From assembly GCF_011044255.1 (NCBI RefSeq), contig NZ_CP049107.1, forward strand, positions 2,257,501-2,321,500: a stretch of 64,000 bases of DNA, given 5' to 3'. Position 1 is the stretch's first letter; each line of letters starts with the position of its first letter. The notes below the pieces were generated by a model. That model was not told where the DNA came from. It did no database searches and saw only the letters and a program-made list of their open reading frames with translations. Below are positions 36,392-44,836 of the stretch, piece after piece. Source of the stretch: Rhizorhabdus phycosphaerae (lineage in GTDB: Bacteria; Pseudomonadota; Alphaproteobacteria; Sphingomonadales; Sphingomonadaceae). The position numbers and the translations under genes were made by a program.

Positions 36392-37204
36392 TCAATTGCC
36401 CTCGAAGACCGGCTTCGACTTGGCGACGAACGCATTATAGGCGCGCTCGAAATCGCGCGTCTGCATGCAGATCGACTGCGCCTGTGCCTCGGCCTCTATC
36501 GCCACGTCGAGCGACATCGCCCATTCGATGTTGAGCTGGTTCTTGGTGATGCCATGGGCGAAGGTCGGCCCCGACGCCAGCATCCCGGCATAGGCCTGCG
36601 CCTCGTTCAGCACCTCTTCGGAGGCGACGATGCGGTTGTAGAAGCCCCAGCGCTCACCCTCTTCCGCGCCGAGCGACCGGCCCGAGAAAAGAAGATCCGA
36701 GGCGCGTCCCTGGCCGATGATGCGCGGCAGGATCGCACAGGCGCCCATATCGGCGCCGGCGAGGCCGACACGGGTGAACAGGAAGGCGGTCTTGGTCGCG
36801 GGAGTGGCGAACCGGATGTCGGACGCCATCGCCATGATCGCGCCCGCGCCCGCGCAGATGCCGTCGATCGCGGCGATCACCGGCTGCGGGCAGGCGCGCA
36901 TCGCCTTGACCAGATCGCCGGTCATGCGGGTGAAGGCGAGAAGCTCGGGCATCTCCATCTTTGTCAGCGGGCCGATGATCTCGTGCACGTCGCCGCCCGA
37001 ACAGAAATTGCCGCCGGCGCCGGTCACGACCACCGCCTTGACCTCGGTCGCGTAGACGAGGTCGCGGAAGAAATCGCGCAGCTCGGCATAGGATTCGAAG
37101 GTCAGCGGATTTTTCCGCTCGGGTCGATTCAGCGTGACCGTCGCGACCTTGCCGTCGAACGCATAGGCAAAGTGCTTCGGCGAATATTCTGCCGGGTTCA
37201 ACAT
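36392..37204 (-). CDS. Enoyl-CoA hydratase/isomerase-family protein
   Basis: Crotonase-fold enzyme of 270 residues. [17 protein letters not shown] opens the fold; the oxyanion-hole segments are [16 protein letters not shown] and [19 protein letters not shown], and [18 protein letters not shown] covers the acidic residue region. Crotonases also include ring-opening hydrolases, a likely role in this cluster. The ATG at 37204 follows a GGAGGATGGG purine stretch. Confidence 0.92.
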   Translation of the reverse strand: MLNPAEYSPKHFAYAFDGKVATVTLNRPERKNPLTFESYAELRDFFRDLVYATEVKAVVVTGAGGNFCSGGDVHEIIGPLTKMEMPELLAFTRMTGDLVKAMRACPQPVIAAIDGICAGAGAIMAMASDIRFATPATKTAFLFTRVGLAGADMGACAILPRIIGQGRASDLLFSGRSLGAEEGERWGFYNRIVASEEVLNEAQAYAGMLASGPTFAHGITKNQLNIEWAMSLDVAIEAEAQAQSICMQTRDFERAYNAFVAKSKPVFEGN

Positions 37205-37214
37205 CCCATCCTCC

Positions 37215-37973
37215 TCACATGACTTCTCCGCCGGCGACGACGATCGCCTGGCCCGTGACAGAGCGCGCAAGATCGGACATCAGCCAGTGCACCGCGCCCG
37301 CCACCTCGTCGGGCTGGATCAGCCGGCCCTGCGGGTTGGTGCCGGTGAAGGTCGTCAGCGCCTCGGCCTCGCTCCGTCCCGTCTTGGCGACGATGGTCGC
37401 GACGGCGTCGCGGATGATGTCGGTGTCGGCATAGCCGGGGCAGATCGCGTTGACCGTGATCGCAGTCCCCGCCAGCTCGGTCGCCAGCGCGCGGGTCATC
37501 CCGAGCAGCGCGTGCTTGGTCGCGGTATAGGCGCTCACATAGGCATAGCCCTTGAGCGACGCGGTGCTGGCAATGTTGATGATCCGCCCCGAGGGCAGCT
37601 CGCGCATCGCCGGCAGCACCGCGCGGGTCGCATTGACCGCACCCATGACATTGGTCCGCCACAGCGCTTCCCAGACGTCGTTGCCCGTCTTCAGGAAGGG
37701 CGCGGTCTTTACCGATCCGGCGCAGTTGACCAGCGTGTCGACCGATCCGCGCTCCTGGGTCGCGCGCGCGAAGGCGGCGTCGACGGCTTCTGCATCGCCG
37801 ACGTCGCAGGCGACCGCCAGCATGTCCGGATGCTCGGCGCGCGCCGCTTCGAGCCGTTCGGCATTCCGGCCCATGATGGTGACGCGGTGGCCGGCGCGGG
37901 CGATGTCGAGCGCGATGGCCCGACCGATCCCGCTGCCGCCGCCGGTCACCACGACATGGCGGAATGCGCTCAC
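37215..37973 (-). CDS. Short-chain dehydrogenase/reductase
   Basis: Classical SDR of 252 residues: TGGGSGIG cofactor motif, VNCAG, the catalytic Ser in IINIASTAS and YTATK as the YxxxK pair. It starts at GTG within the monooxygenase stop (GTGA, 37970-37973), so the two are coupled, and probably oxidises a hydroxyl made on the ring or chain after monooxygenation and reduction. Confidence 0.9.
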   Translation of the reverse strand: MSAFRHVVVTGGGSGIGRAIALDIARAGHRVTIMGRNAERLEAARAEHPDMLAVACDVGDAEAVDAAFARATQERGSVDTLVNCAGSVKTAPFLKTGNDVWEALWRTNVMGAVNATRAVLPAMRELPSGRIINIASTASLKGYAYVSAYTATKHALLGMTRALATELAGTAITVNAICPGYADTDIIRDAVATIVAKTGRSEAEALTTFTGTNPQGRLIQPDEVAGAVHWLMSDLARSVTGQAIVVAGGEVM

Positions 37974-40285
37974 TTCAGCGGCACCATCTGCGCGGCGCGC
38001 TGCGCGTTGAGCTGGGCCTGGAAGAAGCCGCTCTTATACTGATCGGGCACGGGGGCCTTCTTATACTGCTGGCTGGCGGCCGCGTGCAGCGTCCAGTTCG
38101 GATCCATCTGGTGCGGGCGACCCATCGCGCAGAGATCGGCACGGCCGGCAGCGATGATCGAGTTGACGTGGTCGACCTCGTAGATGTTGCCGACCGCCAT
38201 AGTCCTGACGTCGAGCTCGTTGCGGATCTGGTCGGAGAAGGGCGTCTGGAACATGCGGCCGTAGACCGGCTTCTCCTTCTTGCTGACCTGGCCCGACGAC
38301 ACGTCGACCAGATCGACGCCGGCCTCCTTGAACGCACGGCTGATCTCTACCGCCTCGTCGGGGGTGATGCCACCCTCGACCCAGTCATGCGCCGAGATAC
38401 GCACCGACATCGGCTTGTCGGCCGGCCAGACCGCGCGCATCGCGTGGAAGATCTCGAGCGGATAGCGCAGGCGGTTCTCCAGGCTGCCGCCATAGTCGTC
38501 GGTCCGCTTGTTCTGCGTAGGACTGATGAAACCGGACAGCAGATAGCCGTGTGCGCAGTGCAGCTCGACCATGTCGAAGCCGGCGTCGAGCGCTCGGCGC
38601 GTCGCGTTGACGAAATCGTCGCGGATCGCGTCCATGCCCTCGCGGGTCAGCGGCACCGGAACCTGATTGTCGGGGCTGTAGGGGACGTCGGATGGGGCGA
38701 CGACCTGCCAATTGCCTTCCTCCAGCGGCTTGTCGATGCCCTGCCAGGCGAGACGGGTCGAGCCCTTCGAGCCGCTATGGCCGAGCTGGACGCAGATCTT
38801 GGCGCCGGGCACACTGTGAACGAAGTCGGTCACGCGCTTCCAGGCGGCGGTCTGCTCGTCGTTCCACAGTCCGGTGCAGCCCGGGGTGATCCGCGCCTCG
38901 GGGGAGATGCAGGTCATCTCGGTGAGGATCAGGCCCGCGCCGCCCAGCGCACGCGCGCCATAATGGACGAGGTGGAAGTCGTTGGGCACGCCGTCGGTCG
39001 CCGAATACATCGCCATCGGCGACATCACGATGCGGTTGCGCAGCTCCATGTCGCGCAGACGGAAGGGCAGGAACATCGGCGGGACGGGCTCGTTCACGAC
39101 CTCGCCGAACGCCTTGGTGGCGAGCTCGCGCTCGAGCTGGGCGAGCCAGGCCGGGTCGCGCAGGCGCAGATTCTCATGGCTCACCCGCTGGCTGCGGGTC
39201 AGCAGCGTATAGGTGAACTGCATCGGATCCATCTTCAGATAGCGGTCCAGATGCTCGAACCATTCGGTCGAGTTGCGCGCCGCATTCTGGATCTTGAGCA
39301 CTTCGAGATGGCGCTCTTCGCGATATTCGTCGAGCGCGGCGACGACGCCTTCCTTGCTCTTGAAGTCGGGGCGGCTGACGACGTCGGCCAGCTTGATCGC
39401 ATCCTCGAGCGCGAGCTTGGTGCCCGAGCCGATCGAGAAATGCGCGGTGTGGGCGGCATCGCCCAGCAGGATGATGTTCTTGTAGCTCCACTTGCCGCAG
39501 ATCAGGCGCGGGAAGTTGATCCAGGCCGAGCCGCGAATATGGCTCGCATTGGTCATCAGCTTATGGCCGCCGAGATGGTCCGCGAAGATTTCCTCACAGA
39601 AGCGGCAGCTCTCTTCCTGGGTCATCCGGTCGAAGCCGACCTTCTCATAGACCTCGGGCGTGGTCTCGACGATGAAGGTCGCCGTGTCCTTGTCGAACTG
39701 GTAGGCGTGGGCCCAGATCCAGCCATATTCGGTGTTCACGAAGATGAAGTTGAACGCGTCGAAGCGCTGGTGCGTGCCGAGCCAGACGAACTTGTTGCGC
39801 TTGACGTCGATGTCGACGTCGAAATGCTCCTCATAGGCGCGGCGCAGCTTGCTGTTGACGCCGTCGGACGCGATCACGAGGTCGTAGCTCGACAGGAACT
39901 CCTCGTTCGGATCGACGTCGACCTCGAACTCCAGCTTCACGCCCAGTTCGCGCGCCCGGTCCTGCAGGATGTTCAGCAGCCGCTTGCGGCCTATGCCGAT
40001 GAAACCGTGGCCGGTCGACGTGTTCTTCACCTTCTTGTCGCCATCGACGATGTGGACGTCGATATCGTCCCAATGGGCAAGCTCGTCGATCATCGTCTTG
40101 GCGCTGATCGGGTCGTTGCCGTTCAGATGCTCCATCGTCTGGTCCGAGAAGACGACGCCCCAGCCGAAGGTATCGCCGGGCCGGTTGCGCTCGAACACGG
40201 TGATGTCGTGCGACGGGTCGCGGAGCATCATCGAGATGGCGAAATAGAGCCCGGCCGGGCCGCCGCCCACGCATGCAATCTTCAT
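37970..40285 (-). CDS. Bifunctional anthraniloyl-CoA (or salicylyl-CoA) monooxygenase/reductase
   Basis: Fused flavoprotein of 771 residues. The N-terminal half is a class A FAD monooxygenase ([38 protein letters not shown]). The C-terminal ~370 residues are an Old Yellow Enzyme barrel ([38 protein letters not shown]). This fusion is characteristic of 2-aminobenzoyl-CoA monooxygenase/reductase, which hydroxylates and reduces the CoA-activated ring to a non-aromatic ketone; closely related proteins are annotated as salicylyl-CoA 5-hydroxylase/oxidoreductase. The first gene of the operon, with an operator-like sequence and a ribosome-site hairpin in its leader. Confidence 0.92.
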   Translation of the reverse strand: MKIACVGGGPAGLYFAISMMLRDPSHDITVFERNRPGDTFGWGVVFSDQTMEHLNGNDPISAKTMIDELAHWDDIDVHIVDGDKKVKNTSTGHGFIGIGRKRLLNILQDRARELGVKLEFEVDVDPNEEFLSSYDLVIASDGVNSKLRRAYEEHFDVDIDVKRNKFVWLGTHQRFDAFNFIFVNTEYGWIWAHAYQFDKDTATFIVETTPEVYEKVGFDRMTQEESCRFCEEIFADHLGGHKLMTNASHIRGSAWINFPRLICGKWSYKNIILLGDAAHTAHFSIGSGTKLALEDAIKLADVVSRPDFKSKEGVVAALDEYREERHLEVLKIQNAARNSTEWFEHLDRYLKMDPMQFTYTLLTRSQRVSHENLRLRDPAWLAQLERELATKAFGEVVNEPVPPMFLPFRLRDMELRNRIVMSPMAMYSATDGVPNDFHLVHYGARALGGAGLILTEMTCISPEARITPGCTGLWNDEQTAAWKRVTDFVHSVPGAKICVQLGHSGSKGSTRLAWQGIDKPLEEGNWQVVAPSDVPYSPDNQVPVPLTREGMDAIRDDFVNATRRALDAGFDMVELHCAHGYLLSGFISPTQNKRTDDYGGSLENRLRYPLEIFHAMRAVWPADKPMSVRISAHDWVEGGITPDEAVEISRAFKEAGVDLVDVSSGQVSKKEKPVYGRMFQTPFSDQIRNELDVRTMAVGNIYEVDHVNSIIAAGRADLCAMGRPHQMDPNWTLHAAASQQYKKAPVPDQYKSGFFQAQLNAQRAAQMVPLK

Positions 40286-40291
40286 CGGGGA

Positions 40292-40330
40292 GCCTCCGAA
40301 AACATTTTATGTCTAAAACATATCGGAGGC
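40292..40330 (-). promoter_or_regulatory. Leader hairpin covering the monooxygenase ribosome site
   Basis: In the transcript, GCCTCCG (complement of 40324-40330) can pair with CGGAGGC (complement of 40292-40298); the second arm is the Shine-Dalgarno of the monooxygenase gene. The 25-base loop contains the operator-like TTTTATGTCTAAAACAT (40305-40321). Whether the RNA hairpin is real depends on where transcription starts. Confidence 0.4.
40305..40321 (+). promoter_or_regulatory. Operator-like site 1 of the CoA-pathway cluster
   Basis: TTTTATGTCTAAAACAT, upstream of the monooxygenase gene. It shares the TTTxAxGxCTAxAxxAT pattern with 42474-42490 and 43553-43569. A weaker copy, TTTCAAGCGTAAAGTAA, is at 40339-40355. 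Confidence 0.55.
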
Positions 40331-40388
40331 CGGGGATATTTCAAGCGTAAAGTAAATGATCTGGATCAACGCCCGTGCCAATGAAACT

Positions 40389-42413
40389 TCAGGACGTGAA
40401 ACGGCCGTTCTCCCGGGCCAGCCCTTCCAATAGCGAACTGGTCTCCAACCCGTGGCGTTGCAACGACTCGAAAATCGTACCGGCGCCGACCTGATCGGCC
40501 CAATGCATTGGCCCGCCGCGATAGCGCGGCCAGCCATAGCCGTGGATCCAGACGACATCGATATCGGACGCGCGCTGCGCGATTCCCTCCTCGATGATGC
40601 GCGCGCCCTCGTTGACCATCACGTAGAGCGTGCGCTCGCGGATCTCGTCGTCACCGATCGCACGGCGCTCAGCACCCGACTTTCGCGCAAAGTCCTCGAT
40701 GATCGCCAGCGCCTCGGGCGACGGCGTCCGGCGGCGGTCGGCGTCATAATCATAATAGCCCTTGCCGACCTTCTGACCGAAACGACCGGCCGCGCACATC
40801 GCATCCTGCAATGTCTCGATGCGGGCGGGGTCACGATGCCAGCCGATGTCGACACCGGCCAAATCCGACATCTGGAACGGACCCATCGGCATGCCGAAGC
40901 CGGTGTGGACGCGGTCGATCTGCTCGGGCGTCGCGCCCTCCATCAGCAGCGCAATCGCCTGCTTGCGGCGCTGCGCCAGCATGCGGTTGCCGATGAAGCC
41001 ATAGCAGTTGCCGGCAACGACGGCGGTCTTGCCGATCCGGCGGCCGAGTTGCATCGCCGTCTTGAGCACGTCCGGCGCCGTTCGTGCCCCACGGACGATC
41101 TCGAGCAGCTTCATGATGTTCGCCGGAGAGAAGAAGTGCATCCCCAGGAAGCGCTCGGGATGCGACAGCGACGCCGCGATCTCGTCGACATCGAGATAGC
41201 TGGTGTTGGTCGCGAGAATGGCGTCGGGACGCACGACCTTGTCGAGCGCGCCGAAGACATCCTTCTTGACGCTCATCAGTTCGAACACCGCCTCGATCAC
41301 GAGATCGCAGCCGGCAAGCTCCTCATAGCGGAGCGACGGCGACAGCAAAGCCTTCGCGCGCGCCGCTGCGTCTGCGCTGAGACGGCCCTTGGCAACCGAT
41401 CCGTCGAGCGTCTTGCCGATGCTGGCGACGCCGCGATCCAAAGCTGCTGCATCCAGCTCGAGCAAGGAGACCCGCAGCCCCGCCAGCAGGAAGTTGATCG
41501 CGATGCCCGTTCCCATCGTGCCGGCGCCGATGATGCCGACATGCTCGACCGGGCGGACGGCGACATCGTCGCCGATCCCGTCGATCCGGCTCGCCTGCCG
41601 CTCGGCGCCGAACAGATAGCGCAGCGCGCGCGACTGCTCGCCATTTTCGAGCGCCAGGAACAGGCGGCGTTCCAGTGCCTGCCCGTCCGTCATCGACAGG
41701 GTCGCTGCACCGAGCACTGCCTCGATCGCCGCCTCGGGCGCGGCCTGGCCCGCGATCTTGCGGCCATTATCGGCCTTGAACCGGGCGACCAAAGCCTCGT
41801 CGGACGCGACCGGACGCTCGCCGGTGCGGGGCAGCGGGTGGCAGTCCGCGACCTCACGCGCAAAGGCGATCGCCGCGTCGCGCAGCTCGGCGTCGTCGAC
41901 GACCCGGTCGATCAGGCCATGGTCCGCGGCGACTGCGGCACCCGATTGATCGCCCAGGACAATCATGCGCATCGCGACATCGAGTCCGACCAGCCGCGGC
42001 AGGCGCTGTGTGCCGCCAGAGCCGGGGATCAGCCCCAGCTTGACCTCCGGCATGCCGAACTTCGCGCTGCGGGCGGCGATCCGGTAATGCGCCGCCAGCG
42101 CCACTTCCAGTCCGCCGCCGAGCGCGGTGCCGTGTATCGCCGCCACCACCGGCTTCGAGCTGGCTTCGATCGCATCGCACAGCGCGGGCAGGACAGGATC
42201 GAGGCGGGGCTTGCCGAACTCGGCAATATCCGCCCCGGCGAAGAAGGTCCTGCCGGAGCAAAGAATGACGACGGCGGATATCTCGGGGTCTGAAGCTGCA
42301 GCCGCTATGCCTTCGGCAAGGCCGGCGCGGACGGCATGGCCCAACGCGTTGACGGGGGGATAGTTGGCCGTGAGGACCAATATCCCGGCGAGCTTCTCCT
42401 GCGTCACAACCAT
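40389..42413 (-). CDS. FadB/FadJ-like enoyl-CoA hydratase / 3-hydroxyacyl-CoA dehydrogenase fusion
   Basis: Bifunctional beta-oxidation enzyme of 674 residues. The N-terminal crotonase domain shows GRTFFAGADIAEF, HGTALGGGLEVALAAHYRIA and EVKLGLIPGSGGTQRLPRL with the two catalytic Glu residues. From about residue 280 comes the NAD domain VGIIGAGTMGTGIA, then GMHFFSPANIMKLLEIV and the C-terminal dehydrogenase domains. The ATG at 42413 follows GGAGGG; the frame extends 14 codons further up. It lies upstream of the monooxygenase operon and has its own operator-like site. Confidence 0.93.
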   Translation of the reverse strand: MVVTQEKLAGILVLTANYPPVNALGHAVRAGLAEGIAAAASDPEISAVVILCSGRTFFAGADIAEFGKPRLDPVLPALCDAIEASSKPVVAAIHGTALGGGLEVALAAHYRIAARSAKFGMPEVKLGLIPGSGGTQRLPRLVGLDVAMRMIVLGDQSGAAVAADHGLIDRVVDDAELRDAAIAFAREVADCHPLPRTGERPVASDEALVARFKADNGRKIAGQAAPEAAIEAVLGAATLSMTDGQALERRLFLALENGEQSRALRYLFGAERQASRIDGIGDDVAVRPVEHVGIIGAGTMGTGIAINFLLAGLRVSLLELDAAALDRGVASIGKTLDGSVAKGRLSADAAARAKALLSPSLRYEELAGCDLVIEAVFELMSVKKDVFGALDKVVRPDAILATNTSYLDVDEIAASLSHPERFLGMHFFSPANIMKLLEIVRGARTAPDVLKTAMQLGRRIGKTAVVAGNCYGFIGNRMLAQRRKQAIALLMEGATPEQIDRVHTGFGMPMGPFQMSDLAGVDIGWHRDPARIETLQDAMCAAGRFGQKVGKGYYDYDADRRRTPSPEALAIIEDFARKSGAERRAIGDDEIRERTLYVMVNEGARIIEEGIAQRASDIDVVWIHGYGWPRYRGGPMHWADQVGAGTIFESLQRHGLETSSLLEGLARENGRFTS

Positions 42414-42473
42414 CGTCCCACCCTCCAAGGCGATTTCGAATGTCTCCGGCGCCACCGCACTAACGAGGAATTA

Positions 42474-42490
42474 TTTTAAGTCTATACTAT
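42474..42490 (+). promoter_or_regulatory. Operator-like site 2 of the CoA-pathway cluster
   Basis: TTTTAAGTCTATACTAT, 60 bases upstream of the FadB-like start and within the gap to the thioesterase gene. It matches the site before the thiolase at 14 of 17 positions. Confidence 0.55.
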
Positions 42491-42547
42491 TATCGCCCGA
42501 CAGCGACCGGTCGGCTTCTCGCCATGTTCACCGGATCGGCGACGGGT

Positions 42548-42958
42548 TCAGGCGACGACGAGAAACGCGTTCATCGCGCTACGCATGTCGTCGGGCCAGG
42601 GCACGGCCTTCCGTGCGGCCAGATCCATGCACACCAGCACCCCGCTTCCGGAAATGCGCTGCTGTCCGTCGACCGACATGCGAAAGTCATAGGCGCAGCT
42701 CGATCCGCCGATGCGGCGGGGTTCGATCGCGATGTCGAGTATGTCGCCAAGCTCGCTCGGTGCCTGGAAGTCGCACTGCAGGCTCACCGTCGGCACGCCC
42801 AGTTGCCGCCGGACATGCAGCCCGTGGAAATCATGGCCCATCGCGGCGAACCAGTCTTCGACCGCGCCGTTGAGAAACTCGAAATAGCGCGGGTAGAAGA
42901 CGATCGCCGCAGCGTCGATATGCGCAAAGCGAACCTGCGCCTTGGTGCGAAAGCCCAT
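42548..42958 (-). CDS. YbgC/4-hydroxybenzoyl-CoA thioesterase-family protein
   Basis: Hot-dog fold acyl-CoA thioesterase of 136 residues. VRFAHIDAAAIVFYPRYFEFLN matches the 4HBT signature (D in HIDAAAIVFYPRY as active-site residue). It may release CoA from dead-end aromatic or chain intermediates. The ATG shares a base with the MarR stop (TGATG), so regulator and thioesterase are coupled. Confidence 0.9.
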   Translation of the reverse strand: MGFRTKAQVRFAHIDAAAIVFYPRYFEFLNGAVEDWFAAMGHDFHGLHVRRQLGVPTVSLQCDFQAPSELGDILDIAIEPRRIGGSSCAYDFRMSVDGQQRISGSGVLVCMDLAARKAVPWPDDMRSAMNAFLVVA

Positions 42959-43419
42959 CAGGAGCGCCCGATCGAGACTTTGAGATCGGCCAGCAGGTCG
43001 TAGAGCTGCTGCTGCTTCTCGCGCGGGAACTCCTTCATCGCGTCGCGTACCCAGCCCTGGTGATCGCGGGCCATGCGCCGGAAGAGCGTCTTGCCCTCGG
43101 GCGTCAGGGTCACGATCGCCGAGCGCCGGTCGTTGGGATCGACCTTGGTGGCGACGAGCTTCTGCGATTCGAGCTGTCGCACGATCGAGGTGACGTTGCC
43201 GTTGGACACGAGCAGCGCCCGCGAGAGATCGCCCATCGTCTGCCCCTCGGGATAGCGATCGAGCGAGGCCATCACGTCGAAGCGCGGCAGGGTCGTGTCG
43301 AACTGCTCGGCAAAGTTGCGCCGCAGCCGCTTCTCGATCCGCATGGCGCAGCTCAGCAGGCGGACCCAGACCCGCAGGTCCATCGGCGCCTCGAGAGAGC
43401 CGTCGTGCTTTTCCTCCAT
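42958..43419 (-). CDS. MarR-family regulator of the CoA-pathway cluster
   Basis: Winged-helix regulator of 153 residues: MGDLSRALLVSNGNVTSIVRQLESQ is the recognition region and KVDPNDRRSAIVTLTPEGK the wing. MarR-type regulators of CoA-dependent aromatic pathways commonly respond to the aryl-CoA; that is family knowledge. It sits in the middle of the three operator-like sites (40305, 42474, 43553) and is divergent from the thiolase gene, so it is the obvious candidate to bind them. Confidence 0.92.
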   Translation of the reverse strand: MEEKHDGSLEAPMDLRVWVRLLSCAMRIEKRLRRNFAEQFDTTLPRFDVMASLDRYPEGQTMGDLSRALLVSNGNVTSIVRQLESQKLVATKVDPNDRRSAIVTLTPEGKTLFRRMARDHQGWVRDAMKEFPREKQQQLYDLLADLKVSIGRS

Positions 43420-43552
43420 CTATCCCTCGCCAACGCGCGTCGTTCCCGCGATCGGCCGGGAACAGCCCATCTGACGGCGCGCGCAGCTTGGTTCAATCTT
43501 AAAATAGTAAGGCCGAGCCTAAATTTCCTTTCGCGCTGCGCTGCACAATTTG

Positions 43553-43569
43553 CTTTAAGGCTAAACTAT
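43553..43569 (+). promoter_or_regulatory. Operator-like site 3 of the CoA-pathway cluster
   Basis: CTTTAAGGCTAAACTAT, 56 bases upstream of the thiolase ATG in the marR-thiolase divergent region. A related half-site, TTAAAATAGTA read forward, is at about 43500-43510 nearer the marR gene. Confidence 0.55.
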
Positions 43570-43624
43570 CATGGAGAAGGCGGCAGCCTGTGTCGGCACG
43601 GGTCACCGCATCGGAGGAACGATC

Positions 43625-44824
43625 ATGACCGAAGCTTTCATCTGCGACGCGCTGCGCACGCCCATCGGCCGCCATGGCGGCGCGCTTTCCGCCGTTCGCG
43701 CGGACGATCTCGCAGCCGCCCCGATCCGCGCGGTGGTCGAGCGCAGCGGCCTCGATCCTGCCGTCATCGACGACGTCTTTCTGGGCTGCGCCAACCAGGC
43801 GGGCGAGGACAATCGCAACGTGGCCCGGATGGCCGCGCTGCTCGCCGGTCTGCCCGTCACCGTCGGCGGCGTCACCCTCAATCGCCTTTGCGCCAGCGGG
43901 GCTGATGCTGTCGGGACTGCCGCCCGCGCGATCCGATTGGGCGAGATCGAGGTCGCCATCGCCGGTGGGGTCGAGAGCATGACGCGTGCGCCCTTCGTGC
44001 TCGCCAAGGCGGACAAGCCCTTCGCACGCAATGCCGAGATTGCGGACACCACGATCGGCTGGCGCTTCGTCAACCGCCAGATGAAGAGCCTCTACGGCAC
44101 GGACTCGATGCCCGAAACCGGCGAGAATGTCGCCGACCTTCATGGCGTCGACCGGGCAGCCCAGGATGGTTATGCGCTACGCAGCCAACAACGCACCGCC
44201 GCCGCGCAGGCCTCCGGCTATTTCGCAGAAGAGATCGTTCCGGTCACGATCAAGGGCCGGAAGGGCGAGGTGATCGTCGATCGCGACGAACATCCGCGCG
44301 CCGATACGACGCTGGAAGCGCTTGCTGCGCTCAAGCCGATCGTCCGCCCGGACGGCACCGTCACGGCGGGCAATGCGTCGGGCGTGAACGACGGCGCCGC
44401 CGCCCTGCTGCTGGCGAGCGAGACCGCCGCGAAACGCCATGGCCTCACGCCGCGCGCACGTTTCCTGGGCATGGCGACGGCCGGGGTGGAGCCACGGCTG
44501 ATGGGGATCGGTCCGGTTCCGGCGACCCGCAAGCTGCTCGATCGTCTCGGCCTGACGATCGGGGACTTCGACGTGATCGAACTCAACGAAGCCTTCGCAT
44601 CACAGGTGCTGGCATCGCTGGCCGATTTCGGCCTCCCCGGCGACGCCGAGCATGTGAACCCGCATGGGGGCGCTATCGCGCTGGGCCACCCGCTCGGCAT
44701 GACCGGCGCCCGTCTTGTGCAGACCGCCGTCCATGCGCTGGAAAAGCGGGCGGGCCGGCGGGCGCTCGTCACGATGTGCATCGGCGTCGGCCAGGGCCTT
44801 GCCCTCGCGGTCGAACGCGTCTGA
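43625..44824 (+). CDS. pcaF: 3-oxoadipyl-CoA-type acetyl-CoA acyltransferase (thiolase)
   Basis: Thiolase of 399 residues that cleaves a 3-oxoacyl-CoA with CoA to release acetyl-CoA. The nucleophile Cys is in NRLCASGADAVG, His in GGAIALGHPLGMTG and the second Cys in MCIGVGQG. The stretch DVFLGCANQAGEDNRNVARM and TTIGWRFVNRQMK are strongly PcaF-like. In this cluster it may act on 3-oxopimelyl- or 3-oxoadipyl-CoA. CGGAGGAACGATC precedes the ATG at 43625. Confidence 0.92.
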   Translation: MTEAFICDALRTPIGRHGGALSAVRADDLAAAPIRAVVERSGLDPAVIDDVFLGCANQAGEDNRNVARMAALLAGLPVTVGGVTLNRLCASGADAVGTAARAIRLGEIEVAIAGGVESMTRAPFVLAKADKPFARNAEIADTTIGWRFVNRQMKSLYGTDSMPETGENVADLHGVDRAAQDGYALRSQQRTAAAQASGYFAEEIVPVTIKGRKGEVIVDRDEHPRADTTLEALAALKPIVRPDGTVTAGNASGVNDGAAALLLASETAAKRHGLTPRARFLGMATAGVEPRLMGIGPVPATRKLLDRLGLTIGDFDVIELNEAFASQVLASLADFGLPGDAEHVNPHGGAIALGHPLGMTGARLVQTAVHALEKRAGRRALVTMCIGVGQGLALAVERV

Positions 44825-44836
44825 CGCCTGACGAGG

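Noticed and set aside
37964-40384. Forward 806-codon frame opposite the fused monooxygenase
   Set aside because: Antisense of a well-defined FAD monooxygenase/OYE fusion.
43490-43500. tRNA T-loop-like GGTTCAATC
   Set aside because: No acceptor stem or anticodon arm around it; it lies in a promoter region.
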